Assembly (NCBI GenBank): GCA_965372355.1
Contig: CBDVBZ010000099.1
Span: 1-13,839, forward strand
Source: CBDVBZ01 sp965372355
Lineage (GTDB): Bacteria > Krumholzibacteriota > Krumholzibacteriia > WVZY01
Length of the DNA stretch: 13,839 bases
Direction: 5' to 3'
The position numbers and the translations under genes are program-made. Under the pieces are notes generated by a model. The model saw only the letters and a program-made list of their open reading frames with translations, had not been told where the DNA came from and made no database searches. Shown here in pieces: positions 1 through 6,937 of the stretch (positions are counted from its first letter, which is position 1; each line of letters opens with the position of its first letter).

Positions 1-142
1 TGTTAGCCACCGTCCGCGGCAACCCTCTTACCCTGCACGGGCGCGCGCGTACCCCCGGCGGGGCCGCCGGCGGCGCCACTTTGCGCGCGAAGCGGTAGCG
101 CGCGCGGCGCGGTTAGCCGAGCGAAGTGGAGCGAGGGTCCAT
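1..142. other. GC-rich, hairpin-forming intergenic segment
   Basis: No convincing gene is seen here. The stretch is much richer in G+C than the rest of the window and is made of short CG/GC tracts. Two inverted repeats are visible: CCGGCG/CGCCGG at 55-60 and 65-70, and GCGCGC/GCGCGC at 83-88 and 98-103. Related purine-rich words recur: GCGAAGCGGTAGCG at 87-100 and GCGAAGTGGAGCG at 121-133. The frame that leads into thpR is open from base 2, but it has no start codon before 161 and reads as Arg/Ala-rich low-complexity sequence. It may hold the end of an upstream transcription unit or a degenerate intergenic repeat; I cannot decide which. Confidence 0.5.
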
Positions 143-160
143 AGGAAGAGCCTCGCCAGC

Positions 161-748
161 GTGCCCAACATCGTCACTTACATGAGACTATTCTTTGCAG
201 TCGACTTCACCAATTCCGTCAAAGACGCCATCATGCGGGCGATCGAGGATATACCGATCGTGCGTCCGCCTTGGGCGTGGGTGTCCGCGTCCAACCTGCA
301 CATGACGCTCAAGTTTCTGGGCGAGATGCCGGAGGAACAGGTCGGACCGCTCGGCGAGTGCGCGTCGGTGGTGTGTAACACGTGTGCCCCGTTTTCGATC
401 CGTCTGGGTGGTCTCGGTGGCTTCCCGGGTCTGTCGCGACCGAGGGTGTTGTTCTACCGCGTGGAGGAAGGCGCCGAGCCGCTGGTGGAGCTCGCGCGAC
501 GCCTCGATGAGACACTTTCCAGCCGGTTGGGGATTAATCGCGAGAAACGGCCGTTTCATCCACACGCGACGGTTGCCCGGGTCAAGACGCGCGTCGCGCC
601 TGAGATCGTCGAGGCGCTTAACGGCGTGCCGCCCCTGGATGGCGTCGAGCAACGTGTCGACAAACTGTGTTTGATCCAAAGCCAGCTTCACCCCAAAGGT
701 GCCAAATATCACCATCTTAAAGAGTTTGCACTGCCCAAACCGAAGTGA
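161..748 (+). CDS. thpR: RNA 2',3'-cyclic phosphodiesterase (ThpR/LigT family)
   Basis: This 2H phosphoesterase opens 2',3'-cyclic phosphate ends of RNA; in vitro the family also acts as a reversible 2'-5' RNA ligase. Both catalytic HxTx motifs are present: HMTL at residues 47-50 and HATV at 135-138, numbered from the GTG at 161. At 195 residues it has the usual family length. The start is uncertain. GTG 161 has a Shine-Dalgarno-like AGGAAGAG at 143-150, ten bases upstream. The in-frame ATG at 182 gives MRLFFAVDF, the typical family N-terminus, but has no visible ribosome-binding site. The longer form is listed. The gene lies just upstream of recA, a neighbourhood seen in several bacterial groups. 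The cytoplasmic role in RNA metabolism is inferred from the family. Confidence 0.93.
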   Translation: MPNIVTYMRLFFAVDFTNSVKDAIMRAIEDIPIVRPPWAWVSASNLHMTLKFLGEMPEEQVGPLGECASVVCNTCAPFSIRLGGLGGFPGLSRPRVLFYRVEEGAEPLVELARRLDETLSSRLGINREKRPFHPHATVARVKTRVAPEIVEALNGVPPLDGVEQRVDKLCLIQSQLHPKGAKYHHLKEFALPKPK

Positions 749-753
749 TAGAA

Positions 754-772
754 TTCGTGAGGCCTTGAACGG
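754..772 (+). repeat. Direct repeat copy 1 upstream of recA
   Basis: This stretch reads TTCGTGA, GGCCTT, G, AACGG. The same three blocks recur in the same order at 827-846, with CC inserted after the first block and the single G absent. That gives 18 matching bases in about 20. It lies just after the thpR stop codon. A duplicated regulatory site is possible; this is inference. Confidence 0.45.
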
Positions 773-785
773 TCAGCCCTTTCTC

Positions 786-816
786 TTGCCTACGGATGGC
801 TCGGGGAGGTAGTAAT
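786..816 (+). promoter_or_regulatory. Possible sigma-70-type promoter for recA
   Basis: TTGCCT at 786-791 resembles a -35 box (consensus TTGACA). TAGTAA/AGTAAT around 810-816 resembles a -10 box (consensus TATAAT), at a spacing of about 18 bases. It precedes recA and lies just upstream of a palindrome at 820-836 that would fall near the transcription start. Both boxes are imperfect and were found by eye only. Confidence 0.25.
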
Positions 817-819
817 TGG

Positions 820-836
820 CGGTCGGTTCGTGACCG
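820..836. promoter_or_regulatory. Palindrome CGGTC-N7-GACCG, possible recA operator
   Basis: A perfect five-base inverted repeat is separated by seven bases, a spacing suited to a dimeric repressor. It sits between the possible -10 box and the recA start, where an SOS repressor such as LexA could block transcription. It matches none of the LexA boxes I know well (CTG-N10-CAG, GAAC-N4-GTTC, GTTC-N7-GTTC). LexA sites vary between phyla, so this is only a candidate. It overlaps the second direct repeat copy. Confidence 0.3.
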
Positions 837-846
837 GCCTTAACGG
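827..846 (+). repeat. Direct repeat copy 2 upstream of recA
   Basis: This is the second copy of the motif at 754-772: TTCGTGA, CC, GGCCTT, AACGG. It lies 73 bases downstream of copy 1 and overlaps the right half of the palindrome at 820-836. It ends 34 bases before the recA ATG, so it would be in the 5' untranslated leader if the proposed promoter is used. Confidence 0.45.
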
Positions 847-865
847 GGGTGTGGGGATGGTTTTT

Positions 866-873
866 GGAAGGGG
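866..873 (+). promoter_or_regulatory. Ribosome-binding site deciding the recA start
   Basis: GGAAGGGG lies seven bases before ATG 881. It supports that codon over the in-frame GTG at 830 and ATG at 857, which would add residues not expected in RecA. Confidence 0.75.
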
Positions 874-880
874 AAAGACG

Positions 881-2038
881 ATGAAGAGCCATAAGAAGAC
901 ACCAACAGAAAGTACAGACAAATCAAAAGCGATCGATCTGGCTGTGGCGCAGATCGAGAAACAGTTCGGGCAGGGCTCGATCATGTGGCTCGGGGATGAG
1001 TCCGCGGTCCTGCCGGTGGAAACGATTCCGACCGGCAGCCTGAGTCTCGACATCGCTCTCGGTGTGGGTGGCGTGCCCCGGGGCAGGGTCATGGAGGTCT
1101 ATGGACCGGAGGGGTCCGGCAAGACGACTCTAACGAGTTCGATCATCGCGAGGGCCCAGATGAACGGCGGTATGGCCGCGTTCGTGGATGCGGAGCATGC
1201 GTTCGACGTAACGTATGCGAAGAAGATAGGAATCGATGTCGACAACCTCCTGATCTCGCAGCCGGACACCGGTGAACAGGCGTTGGAGATCGTCGAGGTT
1301 CTGGTCAGGAGCGGCGCGCTCGATGTGGTCGTGGTCGACTCGGTCGCAGCGCTGGTGCCCGCGGCGGAGCTCAACGGGGATATGGGGGACACACACGTCG
1401 GCCTGCAGGCGCGATTGATGTCGCAGGCGTTGCGCAAGCTGACGGGTGTCGTATCCAAGAGCCGGACATCGTTGATATTCACCAACCAGATTCGTATGAA
1501 GATCGGTGTTATGTTCGGCAGTCCCGAGACCACGTCGGGCGGCAACGCGCTCAAGTTCTACAGTTCCGTCCGTATGGACATCCGCCGCATCGGAGCGATC
1601 AAGGAGGGGGATACGGTTACGGGTAACCGGACAAAGGTCAAAGTTGTCAAGAACAAGGTAGCTCCCCCGTTTCGGATCGCCGAGTTTGATATTCTCTATG
1701 GAGAGGGCATCAGCTACGAGGGTGACGTCGTGGATATCGGCGCGAGTATCGACGTCATCAAAAAGAGCGGCACGTGGTACTCCTACGGTGACGAGCGGTT
1801 GGGTCAGGGAAAAGAGGCCGCGAGGAACTTTCTCAAGAACAACCCCAAGCTGCGAGACGAGGTGGATAAGAAGATCCGGACGCATTTCGGGATTGGGCCA
1901 GCAGCCGGTGCCGCCGGTGAGGGGGCGGCGAAGGTCGCGACCAGCACTGCGAAGAACGCAACGGCGGCGAAGGTCGTTGTAACACCGGAGATCGCCGCGG
2001 GAAAAGACCGAACCGACGCGCGTGCGACCAAAAAGTAA
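881..2038 (+). CDS. recA: Recombinase RecA
   Basis: RecA forms ATP-dependent filaments on single-stranded DNA, catalyses strand exchange, and stimulates LexA self-cleavage. From ATG 881 it has 385 residues, a normal or slightly long size. Visible motifs are Walker A GPEGSGKTT (75-83), the catalytic glutamate in DAEH (Glu105), the ATP-sensing SQPDTGEQALEI segment (126-137), Walker B ending in Asp153, and the L2 DNA-binding loop with NQIRMKIGVMFG (202-213) and ETTSGGNAL (216-224). Two oddities are visible. AEHAFDV (104-110) replaces the usual AEHALDP. The tail (about 340-385) is rich in Ala, Lys and Thr with a net positive charge, whereas Escherichia coli RecA ends in an acidic tail. A ribosome-binding site precedes the start, and the stop codon overlaps the recX start (TAATG), indicating translational coupling. 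Confidence 0.98.
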   Translation: MKSHKKTPTESTDKSKAIDLAVAQIEKQFGQGSIMWLGDESAVLPVETIPTGSLSLDIALGVGGVPRGRVMEVYGPEGSGKTTLTSSIIARAQMNGGMAAFVDAEHAFDVTYAKKIGIDVDNLLISQPDTGEQALEIVEVLVRSGALDVVVVDSVAALVPAAELNGDMGDTHVGLQARLMSQALRKLTGVVSKSRTSLIFTNQIRMKIGVMFGSPETTSGGNALKFYSSVRMDIRRIGAIKEGDTVTGNRTKVKVVKNKVAPPFRIAEFDILYGEGISYEGDVVDIGASIDVIKKSGTWYSYGDERLGQGKEAARNFLKNNPKLRDEVDKKIRTHFGIGPAAGAAGEGAAKVATSTAKNATAAKVVVTPEIAAGKDRTDARATKK

Positions 2039-2682
2039 TGGCTGAAAGTATTGTTGAATGGAAACCGCGCTCCCGGGATCGCGTCTTTATCAGGCTTTCG
2101 GGGGGGCGGTTTTTTACCGTTCCGGCGGCCGAAACACGGACGCTGGAAACCGGGGCGACTCTCTCCGACGAAGACATCGAGAATCTTTCCAGGATCGACC
2201 AGTACTTCCGCGGAAAAGACAAAGCCATGCGTCTTCTGGCCCTTCGTCCCAGGAGTCGCTGGGAAGTCAAGAGCGCACTCGACGGCATCGGGCTGATACC
2301 CGCGATTCGTGATGGTGTATTGCTGGATCTCAAGGAGAGAGGGTTCATCGATGATGCCCGGTTCGCGAGCGAGTTTGTCCGCAATCAGATCGAACTCAAG
2401 CTCATGGGACCGCACCGGCTGAGGTTCACGCTCAAGAAACGCGGTGTGAGCGCTTCCATCATCGACGATGTGCTCTCGCGTGAGGTGACGGATAGCGGTC
2501 AGGAAGCGGCGGCGTGGCGTCTCGTGCGCAAGAAAATCGGGGAGAAGACACCGGATGAGGGTGATATCCGGCGACTGAGCGGGATGCTTAGTCGCAAGGG
2601 ACTGGATTACGAGATTATCAACCGCGTGATGTATAAACTGCTGCAGCAGTCGAAGCACACGGTTGACGAAGACGATGAATAG
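2038..2682 (+). CDS. recX: Regulatory protein RecX
   Basis: RecX binds RecA filaments and modulates, usually inhibits, their extension and activities. The 214-residue protein has the family's three-helix repeats from about residue 60 onward. These include the ALRPRSRWEVKSAL segment (68-81), the signature GFIDDARFA (102-110), and the following KLMGPHRLRFTLKKRGVS (121-138). The ATG lies within the recA TAATG junction and the 3' end overlaps alaS by eight bases. A G7 run at 2100-2106 followed by T6 at 2110-2115 falls near codons 21-26. It could favour replication slippage, but the frame is intact here. Assignment rests on motif and position; RecX proteins diverge in sequence. Confidence 0.93.
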   Translation: MAESIVEWKPRSRDRVFIRLSGGRFFTVPAAETRTLETGATLSDEDIENLSRIDQYFRGKDKAMRLLALRPRSRWEVKSALDGIGLIPAIRDGVLLDLKERGFIDDARFASEFVRNQIELKLMGPHRLRFTLKKRGVSASIIDDVLSREVTDSGQEAAAWRLVRKKIGEKTPDEGDIRRLSGMLSRKGLDYEIINRVMYKLLQQSKHTVDEDDE

Positions 2683-5416
2683 ACCAAAGAAGAATACCGG
2701 CGTAAAGCCCGTCGAGGACGGTTACACGTCGCGGATGAAACAGTACTCCGCGTCCAACATCACGGCGGCTTTTCTCGATTTCTACCAGAAACGTGGCCAC
2801 ACGATCTGCCCTTCGGCGCCGCTCGTGCCGGAGGATCCCACGCTTCTCTTTACGGCGGCCGGTATGGTGCCGTTCAAAGCTTACTACAGCGACCCGGATC
2901 AGGCGCCGTATCCAACCGCAGCATCCGTTCAGAAGTGTCTTCGCGCCGGCGGCAAGCAGAGCGATCTGGAAAATGTCGGCCGTACGCTGCGCCATCATAC
3001 GTTCTTCGAGATGCTTGGCAACTTCAGTTTCGGCGACTATTTCAAAAAGGAAGCGATCGATACCGCCTGGGAGCTGTCCGTCCACGTTTGGGGTCTCGAT
3101 CCCGAACTCATCTGGGTTTCGGTCTATCAGGATGATGATGAGGCCTTCGATCTGTGGGAAAAGCGGATCGGCGTGCCAAGAAACCGTATCGTCCGGCTCG
3201 GCAAAAAGGACAATTTCTGGGGTCCGGTCGGTGACACCGGGGTTTGCGGGCCGTCATCGGAACTTCACTACGATACCGGGGCCGAACGGAGCTGCGGCCG
3301 CGAGACCTGCCAGCCGGGTTGCGATTGTGATCGGTATATCGAGTTCTGGAACCTCGTCTTTCCTCAGTTTTTCTTTACCGAGCAAGGCAACTACGACCCG
3401 CTGCCTCGACCCGGCATCGACACCGGGATGGGGCTCGAGCGTGTCGCCTTTCTTCTCCAGCAAGTCGAAGACAATTTCCACACGGATCTGTTTGTGCCCA
3501 TCCGGCGGGTCGTGGGGACGGCGTTTCCAGAGGCGCAGACAGGTGAGAGGGCGGAGATCGCGGTGAACGTGGCGTGCGATCACGTCAGGGCACTCGTGTT
3601 TGCGCTCTCCGAGGGCATCATGCCTTCGAACGAGGGCCGGGGATACGTATTGAGACGTCTCCTGCGCCGTGCCCTGACCAAGATGCACCCGTTTGGCGTC
3701 AAGAAACCGTTTATGTCGGGCGCCGTCGATGCCGTCATCAGCACCATGAGTGCGCGGTACCCGGAGCTCGAGCAGCGCGCCAGTTTGATCAAGCGGGTGA
3801 TCACCGCCGAGGAGGAGCACTTTCTCTCCACGATCGAGCAGGGATGGAACCGGTTCGAGGAAGTCATCGAGAGAAGCAGAAAGGCGAGGACCGGAGTTTT
3901 CCCCGGCAAGGACGCGTTTACTTTGTACGATACGTTTGGTTTTCCTCCCGAGCTGACATCCGAGCTGGCTCTGGATGCCGGGCTGCAACTGGATAAGACT
4001 GCCTACGAGGCCGAGATGGCCAAGCAGAAGGCGCGTTCGCGCAAGTACCACAAAGTGTTCGACGAGAACCTGCGCAAGAGTGATAAGATTGAAGCGCGGC
4101 TGGTTGTCAGGCTAGAGGTGAACCCGATCACCGAAACCGAGTTTGTCGGCCATGACGAGTTGGCCTGTGATGCCGCCTTCGGGTGGGTCGAGGTTTACGA
4201 AGAGGGAGACGGGCACGTGATCGAAGCGACAGTCGACCGCACTGTCTTCTACCCGGAGAGTGGGGGACAGGTTGGCGATGCGGGTGTTGCCAAGGTTGGC
4301 GATGTAGAGCTCGACGTTGTGGACGCGTTTCGCCGCGACAACCAGATCGTGCACCGAATGCGGTGGCGTGGTGAGCGTCGATCGGAGAGCGATATCGAGG
4401 TCTTGTTCAAGAAACATCCGAGAGCTCGTCTCGAGGTGGACAGGGACACCCGCTTATCGACGGCCCGCAACCACACGGCGACCCATCTGCTGCACGCCGC
4501 GCTGAGACAGGTATTGGGGGACCACGTGGCCCAGGCGGGATCGCTGGTGGCGCCGGACCGGCTGCGGTTCGATTTTCACCATTTCCAGGCGATGACCCCG
4601 GGGGAGATCGATCGGGTCGAGCAAATGGTCAACGGAGCCGTGATGGATGATCTCGCGGTGGAGACGGCCTGGCTCCCGAGAGAAAAGGCCTTCGCGGAGG
4701 GTGCGATGGCGCTGTTTGGCGAGAAGTACGCCGACACGGTCAGGGTTGTCAGTGTCGATGTCTTTTCCAAGGAGCTATGCGGCGGGACCCATCTGCGGCG
4801 GACCGGTGAGATCGGCCTCTTTGCCATCCGGCAAGAGACCTCCGTCGCCGCCGGTATCCGTCGGATCGAGGCGCTGACCGGTTGGGGGACCCACACCTGG
4901 TTCCGGCGGCTCCACGATGGTCATTCGTATCTCGCGAGCCTGCTCAAGGTCGCTCCGGACGATCTGGATCGACGTGTCCAGGCATTGATCGAGGAGAACG
5001 AGAAACTCAAGCGCAGAGTCAGCGCACGTGAGAGCGAGCAGGCGGTGAGCAGCGTGGGCGAGGCGATCGATCGGGCGGAAGACGTGGGTGGCATAAAGCT
5101 TGCGACTTTTGAGGCGGATACGGGAGATCTCGCGGCCCTACGCCTCACGGGCGACCACCTGCGCGGCAAGATCGGGCTCGGCATCGGGTTGCTCTGTCTT
5201 GCCAGTGGCAAGAAACCAGTCGTCTTGGTCGTGGTGTCCGATGACCTGATCCGAACGCGGCAGGTCAAGGCCAACGACATCGCGCGACGGCTGGCCGACG
5301 AGTTCTCGATCAGGGGGGGCGGCAAGGACCACCTGGCCCAGCTGGGTATCAACGACAAATCAGATTTTGAAAACATTGTATCTTTTGTAAGGTCATGGCT
5401 GGAAGGACTGAGCTAA
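2675..5416 (+). CDS. alaS: Alanine--tRNA ligase
   Basis: AlaRS attaches alanine to tRNA-Ala in the cytoplasm and clears mischarged serine and glycine. From ATG 2675 it is 913 residues, slightly longer than the 876-residue E. coli enzyme. The class II catalytic core shows RHHTFFEMLGNFSFGDYF and DTGMGLERVAF. The editing domain has zinc-binding HTATH (His600, His604) and CGGTH (Cys702, His706). The C-terminal part has a short coiled coil and a C-Ala domain with RGGGKDHLAQ. A cysteine cluster (about 3290-3335, CGRETCQPGCDCD) precedes the conserved EFWNLVF. The start is uncertain: ATG 2735 (MKQYSAS) aligns better with the usual N-terminus, whereas ATG 2675 overlaps the recX end (ATGAATAG) and suits coupling. 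Neither has a strong ribosome-binding site. Confidence 0.97.
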   Translation: MNRPKKNTGVKPVEDGYTSRMKQYSASNITAAFLDFYQKRGHTICPSAPLVPEDPTLLFTAAGMVPFKAYYSDPDQAPYPTAASVQKCLRAGGKQSDLENVGRTLRHHTFFEMLGNFSFGDYFKKEAIDTAWELSVHVWGLDPELIWVSVYQDDDEAFDLWEKRIGVPRNRIVRLGKKDNFWGPVGDTGVCGPSSELHYDTGAERSCGRETCQPGCDCDRYIEFWNLVFPQFFFTEQGNYDPLPRPGIDTGMGLERVAFLLQQVEDNFHTDLFVPIRRVVGTAFPEAQTGERAEIAVNVACDHVRALVFALSEGIMPSNEGRGYVLRRLLRRALTKMHPFGVKKPFMSGAVDAVISTMSARYPELEQRASLIKRVITAEEEHFLSTIEQGWNRFEEVIERSRKARTGVFPGKDAFTLYDTFGFPPELTSELALDAGLQLDKTAYEAEMAKQKARSRKYHKVFDENLRKSDKIEARLVVRLEVNPITETEFVGHDELACDAAFGWVEVYEEGDGHVIEATVDRTVFYPESGGQVGDAGVAKVGDVELDVVDAFRRDNQIVHRMRWRGERRSESDIEVLFKKHPRARLEVDRDTRLSTARNHTATHLLHAALRQVLGDHVAQAGSLVAPDRLRFDFHHFQAMTPGEIDRVEQMVNGAVMDDLAVETAWLPREKAFAEGAMALFGEKYADTVRVVSVDVFSKELCGGTHLRRTGEIGLFAIRQETSVAAGIRRIEALTGWGTHTWFRRLHDGHSYLASLLKVAPDDLDRRVQALIEENEKLKRRVSARESEQAVSSVGEAIDRAEDVGGIKLATFEADTGDLAALRLTGDHLRGKIGLGIGLLCLASGKKPVVLVVVSDDLIRTRQVKANDIARRLADEFSIRGGGKDHLAQLGINDKSDFENIVSFVRSWLEGLS
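5401..5407 (+). promoter_or_regulatory. Ribosome-binding site within the alaS 3' end
   Basis: GGAAGGA lies eight bases before ATG 5416. It favours that start, which overlaps the alaS stop as TAATG, over the in-frame ATG at 5395. The site is inside the alaS coding sequence. Confidence 0.7.
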
Positions 5417-6903
5417 TGCATGCCTTGATTTCACCCGGAAGAGAATTGAGAGTCGCGCTCCGCGCGGTGGTGTTTGTTCTCATCATGTCGATGGTTTATC
5501 CGCCGGCTTTTGCCCAGATTACTGAGGGGGGCGAGGTAACGACATCGCCACAGGTGGTCCAGACCCAGGGCTCACTGGGCGAGGCCCTCGAGGGGCCGAT
5601 CGATCCGGCAACCTATGTGCTGGGTCCGTCGGATCAGCTTCTCGTGATTCTGAAAGGGGCGGAAACGTCGATGCACTACCTCAGGGTGTTTCCCGAGGGC
5701 AATGTCGTTCTGCCGAACCACGGTGCGTTCCAGGCGGCCGGTCTGACGCTGGCGGGTTTTACCGAGCGGGTTCGCGAGTTGCTTCAGAGGTACTATCGGA
5801 ATATGGACATCGATGTCCAGTTGTCGGTGCCCCGTCGTTTTCTTATCTACGTCCTCGGCGAAGTGGGGACCCCGGGACCGGTCTCCATCAACGCCATGAC
5901 CCGTGTCAGCGCCGCCGTCCAGCAGGCGGGGGGAGTGAGGGGATCGCGGCGACTGATCGAGATCCGTGAGGGCGACAAGACTATCCGAACGGTCGATTTG
6001 TTTATGTTTCTGCAAACGGGTGACTTCGAACATAATCCGACGCTCACGGAGGGTCAGACGATCTTTGTGCCTCTAAAAGAGATCTCGGTGAATCTTATCG
6101 GAGAGGTTCGACGCACCGGAAGGTACGAAATGATCGAGGGCGAAACCGCCGCCGATTTGTTGAGGTATGGCGGCGGACTGGGCCCATTCGGAATCAGCGA
6201 TGTGATCCTTCGCGAACGGATCGTGGCAGGCAAAGCAGAACCGGTTTACATTTTTTCGCTTGAAGGTGCTGATACGGTTAACATTACCAATCTGGATGTG
6301 TTCGTTGTCGACAATATCCTGTCGTACGATTTGCACAACCCGGTACAGGTGGCGGGCGGGGGGGGACGCACCGGTATTTTCGAGGTGCAGGAGCCGGAAC
6401 CCCTGGATGAGTTCCTTCGCCGCCTTTGGCGTATAGATCCCACGGCCTTCGATGTCGAAAAGGCGGTTCTCGAGCGTCCCAGGGAAGACGGCACATCGGA
6501 TCAGATCGAGTTCAACGTGCGCGAGGTGCTGGCCGGCGGTGGTCACGGTGACATGATGGTGCAGCCCGGCGACTTTATCGTGATCCCGCCAGCGATCACC
6601 AATGTCTATGTTGCCGGCGAGGTCGTAGCACCCGGTCCGGTGGCGTTTCGGCCGGGGCTCACGGCTGAGAAATACGTGACGCTGGTGGGTGGGCCGAACG
6701 ATCGCGGGAGCTATGGCAAGATCAAGATCGTTTCTCTCCATGGCGTCGAGCGCGACGTCGAGCGCGGCAGCGTCGTCTACCGCGGCGACACGATCATCAT
6801 CGGCACAAAAACATCGAGAATCTTTGGTGCCCTTTGGGTCGGTGTAATCAGTCTTACCGGTCTGGTTATAGCAATCGTCGCGCTTTCGAATTCCATTGAC
6901 TAG
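5416..6903 (+). CDS. Polysaccharide export protein with SLBB domains (Wza-like)
   Basis: Members of this family form the periplasmic or outer-membrane channel for capsule or exopolysaccharide export. The 495-residue protein starts with a signal peptide: a basic start, a hydrophobic stretch at about 15-29, and a likely cut after AFA (31-33). There is no lipobox cysteine as in E. coli Wza. The polysaccharide export domain starts with YVLGPSDQLLVIL (67-79) and runs to about 140. SLBB (beta-grasp) repeats follow, led by IYVLGEVGTPGPV (144-156), VNLIGEVRRTGRY (225-237) and VYVAGEVVAPGPV (397-409), with a weaker one near 310. A single hydrophobic helix ends the protein (about 470-491). Translation looks coupled to alaS. 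No Wzc-like partner is in the window. A G8 run lies at 6358-6365. Confidence 0.9.
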   Translation: MHALISPGRELRVALRAVVFVLIMSMVYPPAFAQITEGGEVTTSPQVVQTQGSLGEALEGPIDPATYVLGPSDQLLVILKGAETSMHYLRVFPEGNVVLPNHGAFQAAGLTLAGFTERVRELLQRYYRNMDIDVQLSVPRRFLIYVLGEVGTPGPVSINAMTRVSAAVQQAGGVRGSRRLIEIREGDKTIRTVDLFMFLQTGDFEHNPTLTEGQTIFVPLKEISVNLIGEVRRTGRYEMIEGETAADLLRYGGGLGPFGISDVILRERIVAGKAEPVYIFSLEGADTVNITNLDVFVVDNILSYDLHNPVQVAGGGGRTGIFEVQEPEPLDEFLRRLWRIDPTAFDVEKAVLERPREDGTSDQIEFNVREVLAGGGHGDMMVQPGDFIVIPPAITNVYVAGEVVAPGPVAFRPGLTAEKYVTLVGGPNDRGSYGKIKIVSLHGVERDVERGSVVYRGDTIIIGTKTSRIFGALWVGVISLTGLVIAIVALSNSID

Positions 6904-6930
6904 ATCCCGCATCAGCAAGATCGCGTTCTC

Positions 6931-6937
6931 GAAGGAG
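6931..6937 (+). promoter_or_regulatory. Shine-Dalgarno that overlaps the only standard start codon
   Basis: GAAGGAG is a strong ribosome-binding sequence, but its last base is the first base of GTG 6937, the only standard start in frame before the conserved protein. The next plausible codon at normal spacing is ATC 6949, eleven bases downstream, where relatives usually begin (Met-Lys-Ala-Leu-Ile-Leu). The true start is therefore unresolved. Confidence 0.5.

Noticed and set aside
3..98. Frame ending at TAG 96-98 that begins LATVRGNPLTLHG, faintly like the start of thiol peroxidase
   Set aside because: Only about ten residues resemble it and the rest is low-complexity Gly/Ala/Arg sequence; GC-rich DNA is often open by chance.
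188..715. Antisense open frame of 175 codons across thpR
   Set aside because: It has no family motifs and covers a gene with both HxTx motifs; antisense open frames are common at this GC content. The same holds for long antisense frames over recA, alaS and the fusion gene.
830..880. Upstream RecA start at GTG 830
   Set aside because: The extra 17 residues are not typical of RecA, and ATG 881 has a well-placed ribosome-binding site.
5395..5415. Export protein start at ATG 5395
   Set aside because: ATG 5416 has a strong ribosome-binding site and a TAATG junction with alaS, and gives a normal signal peptide.
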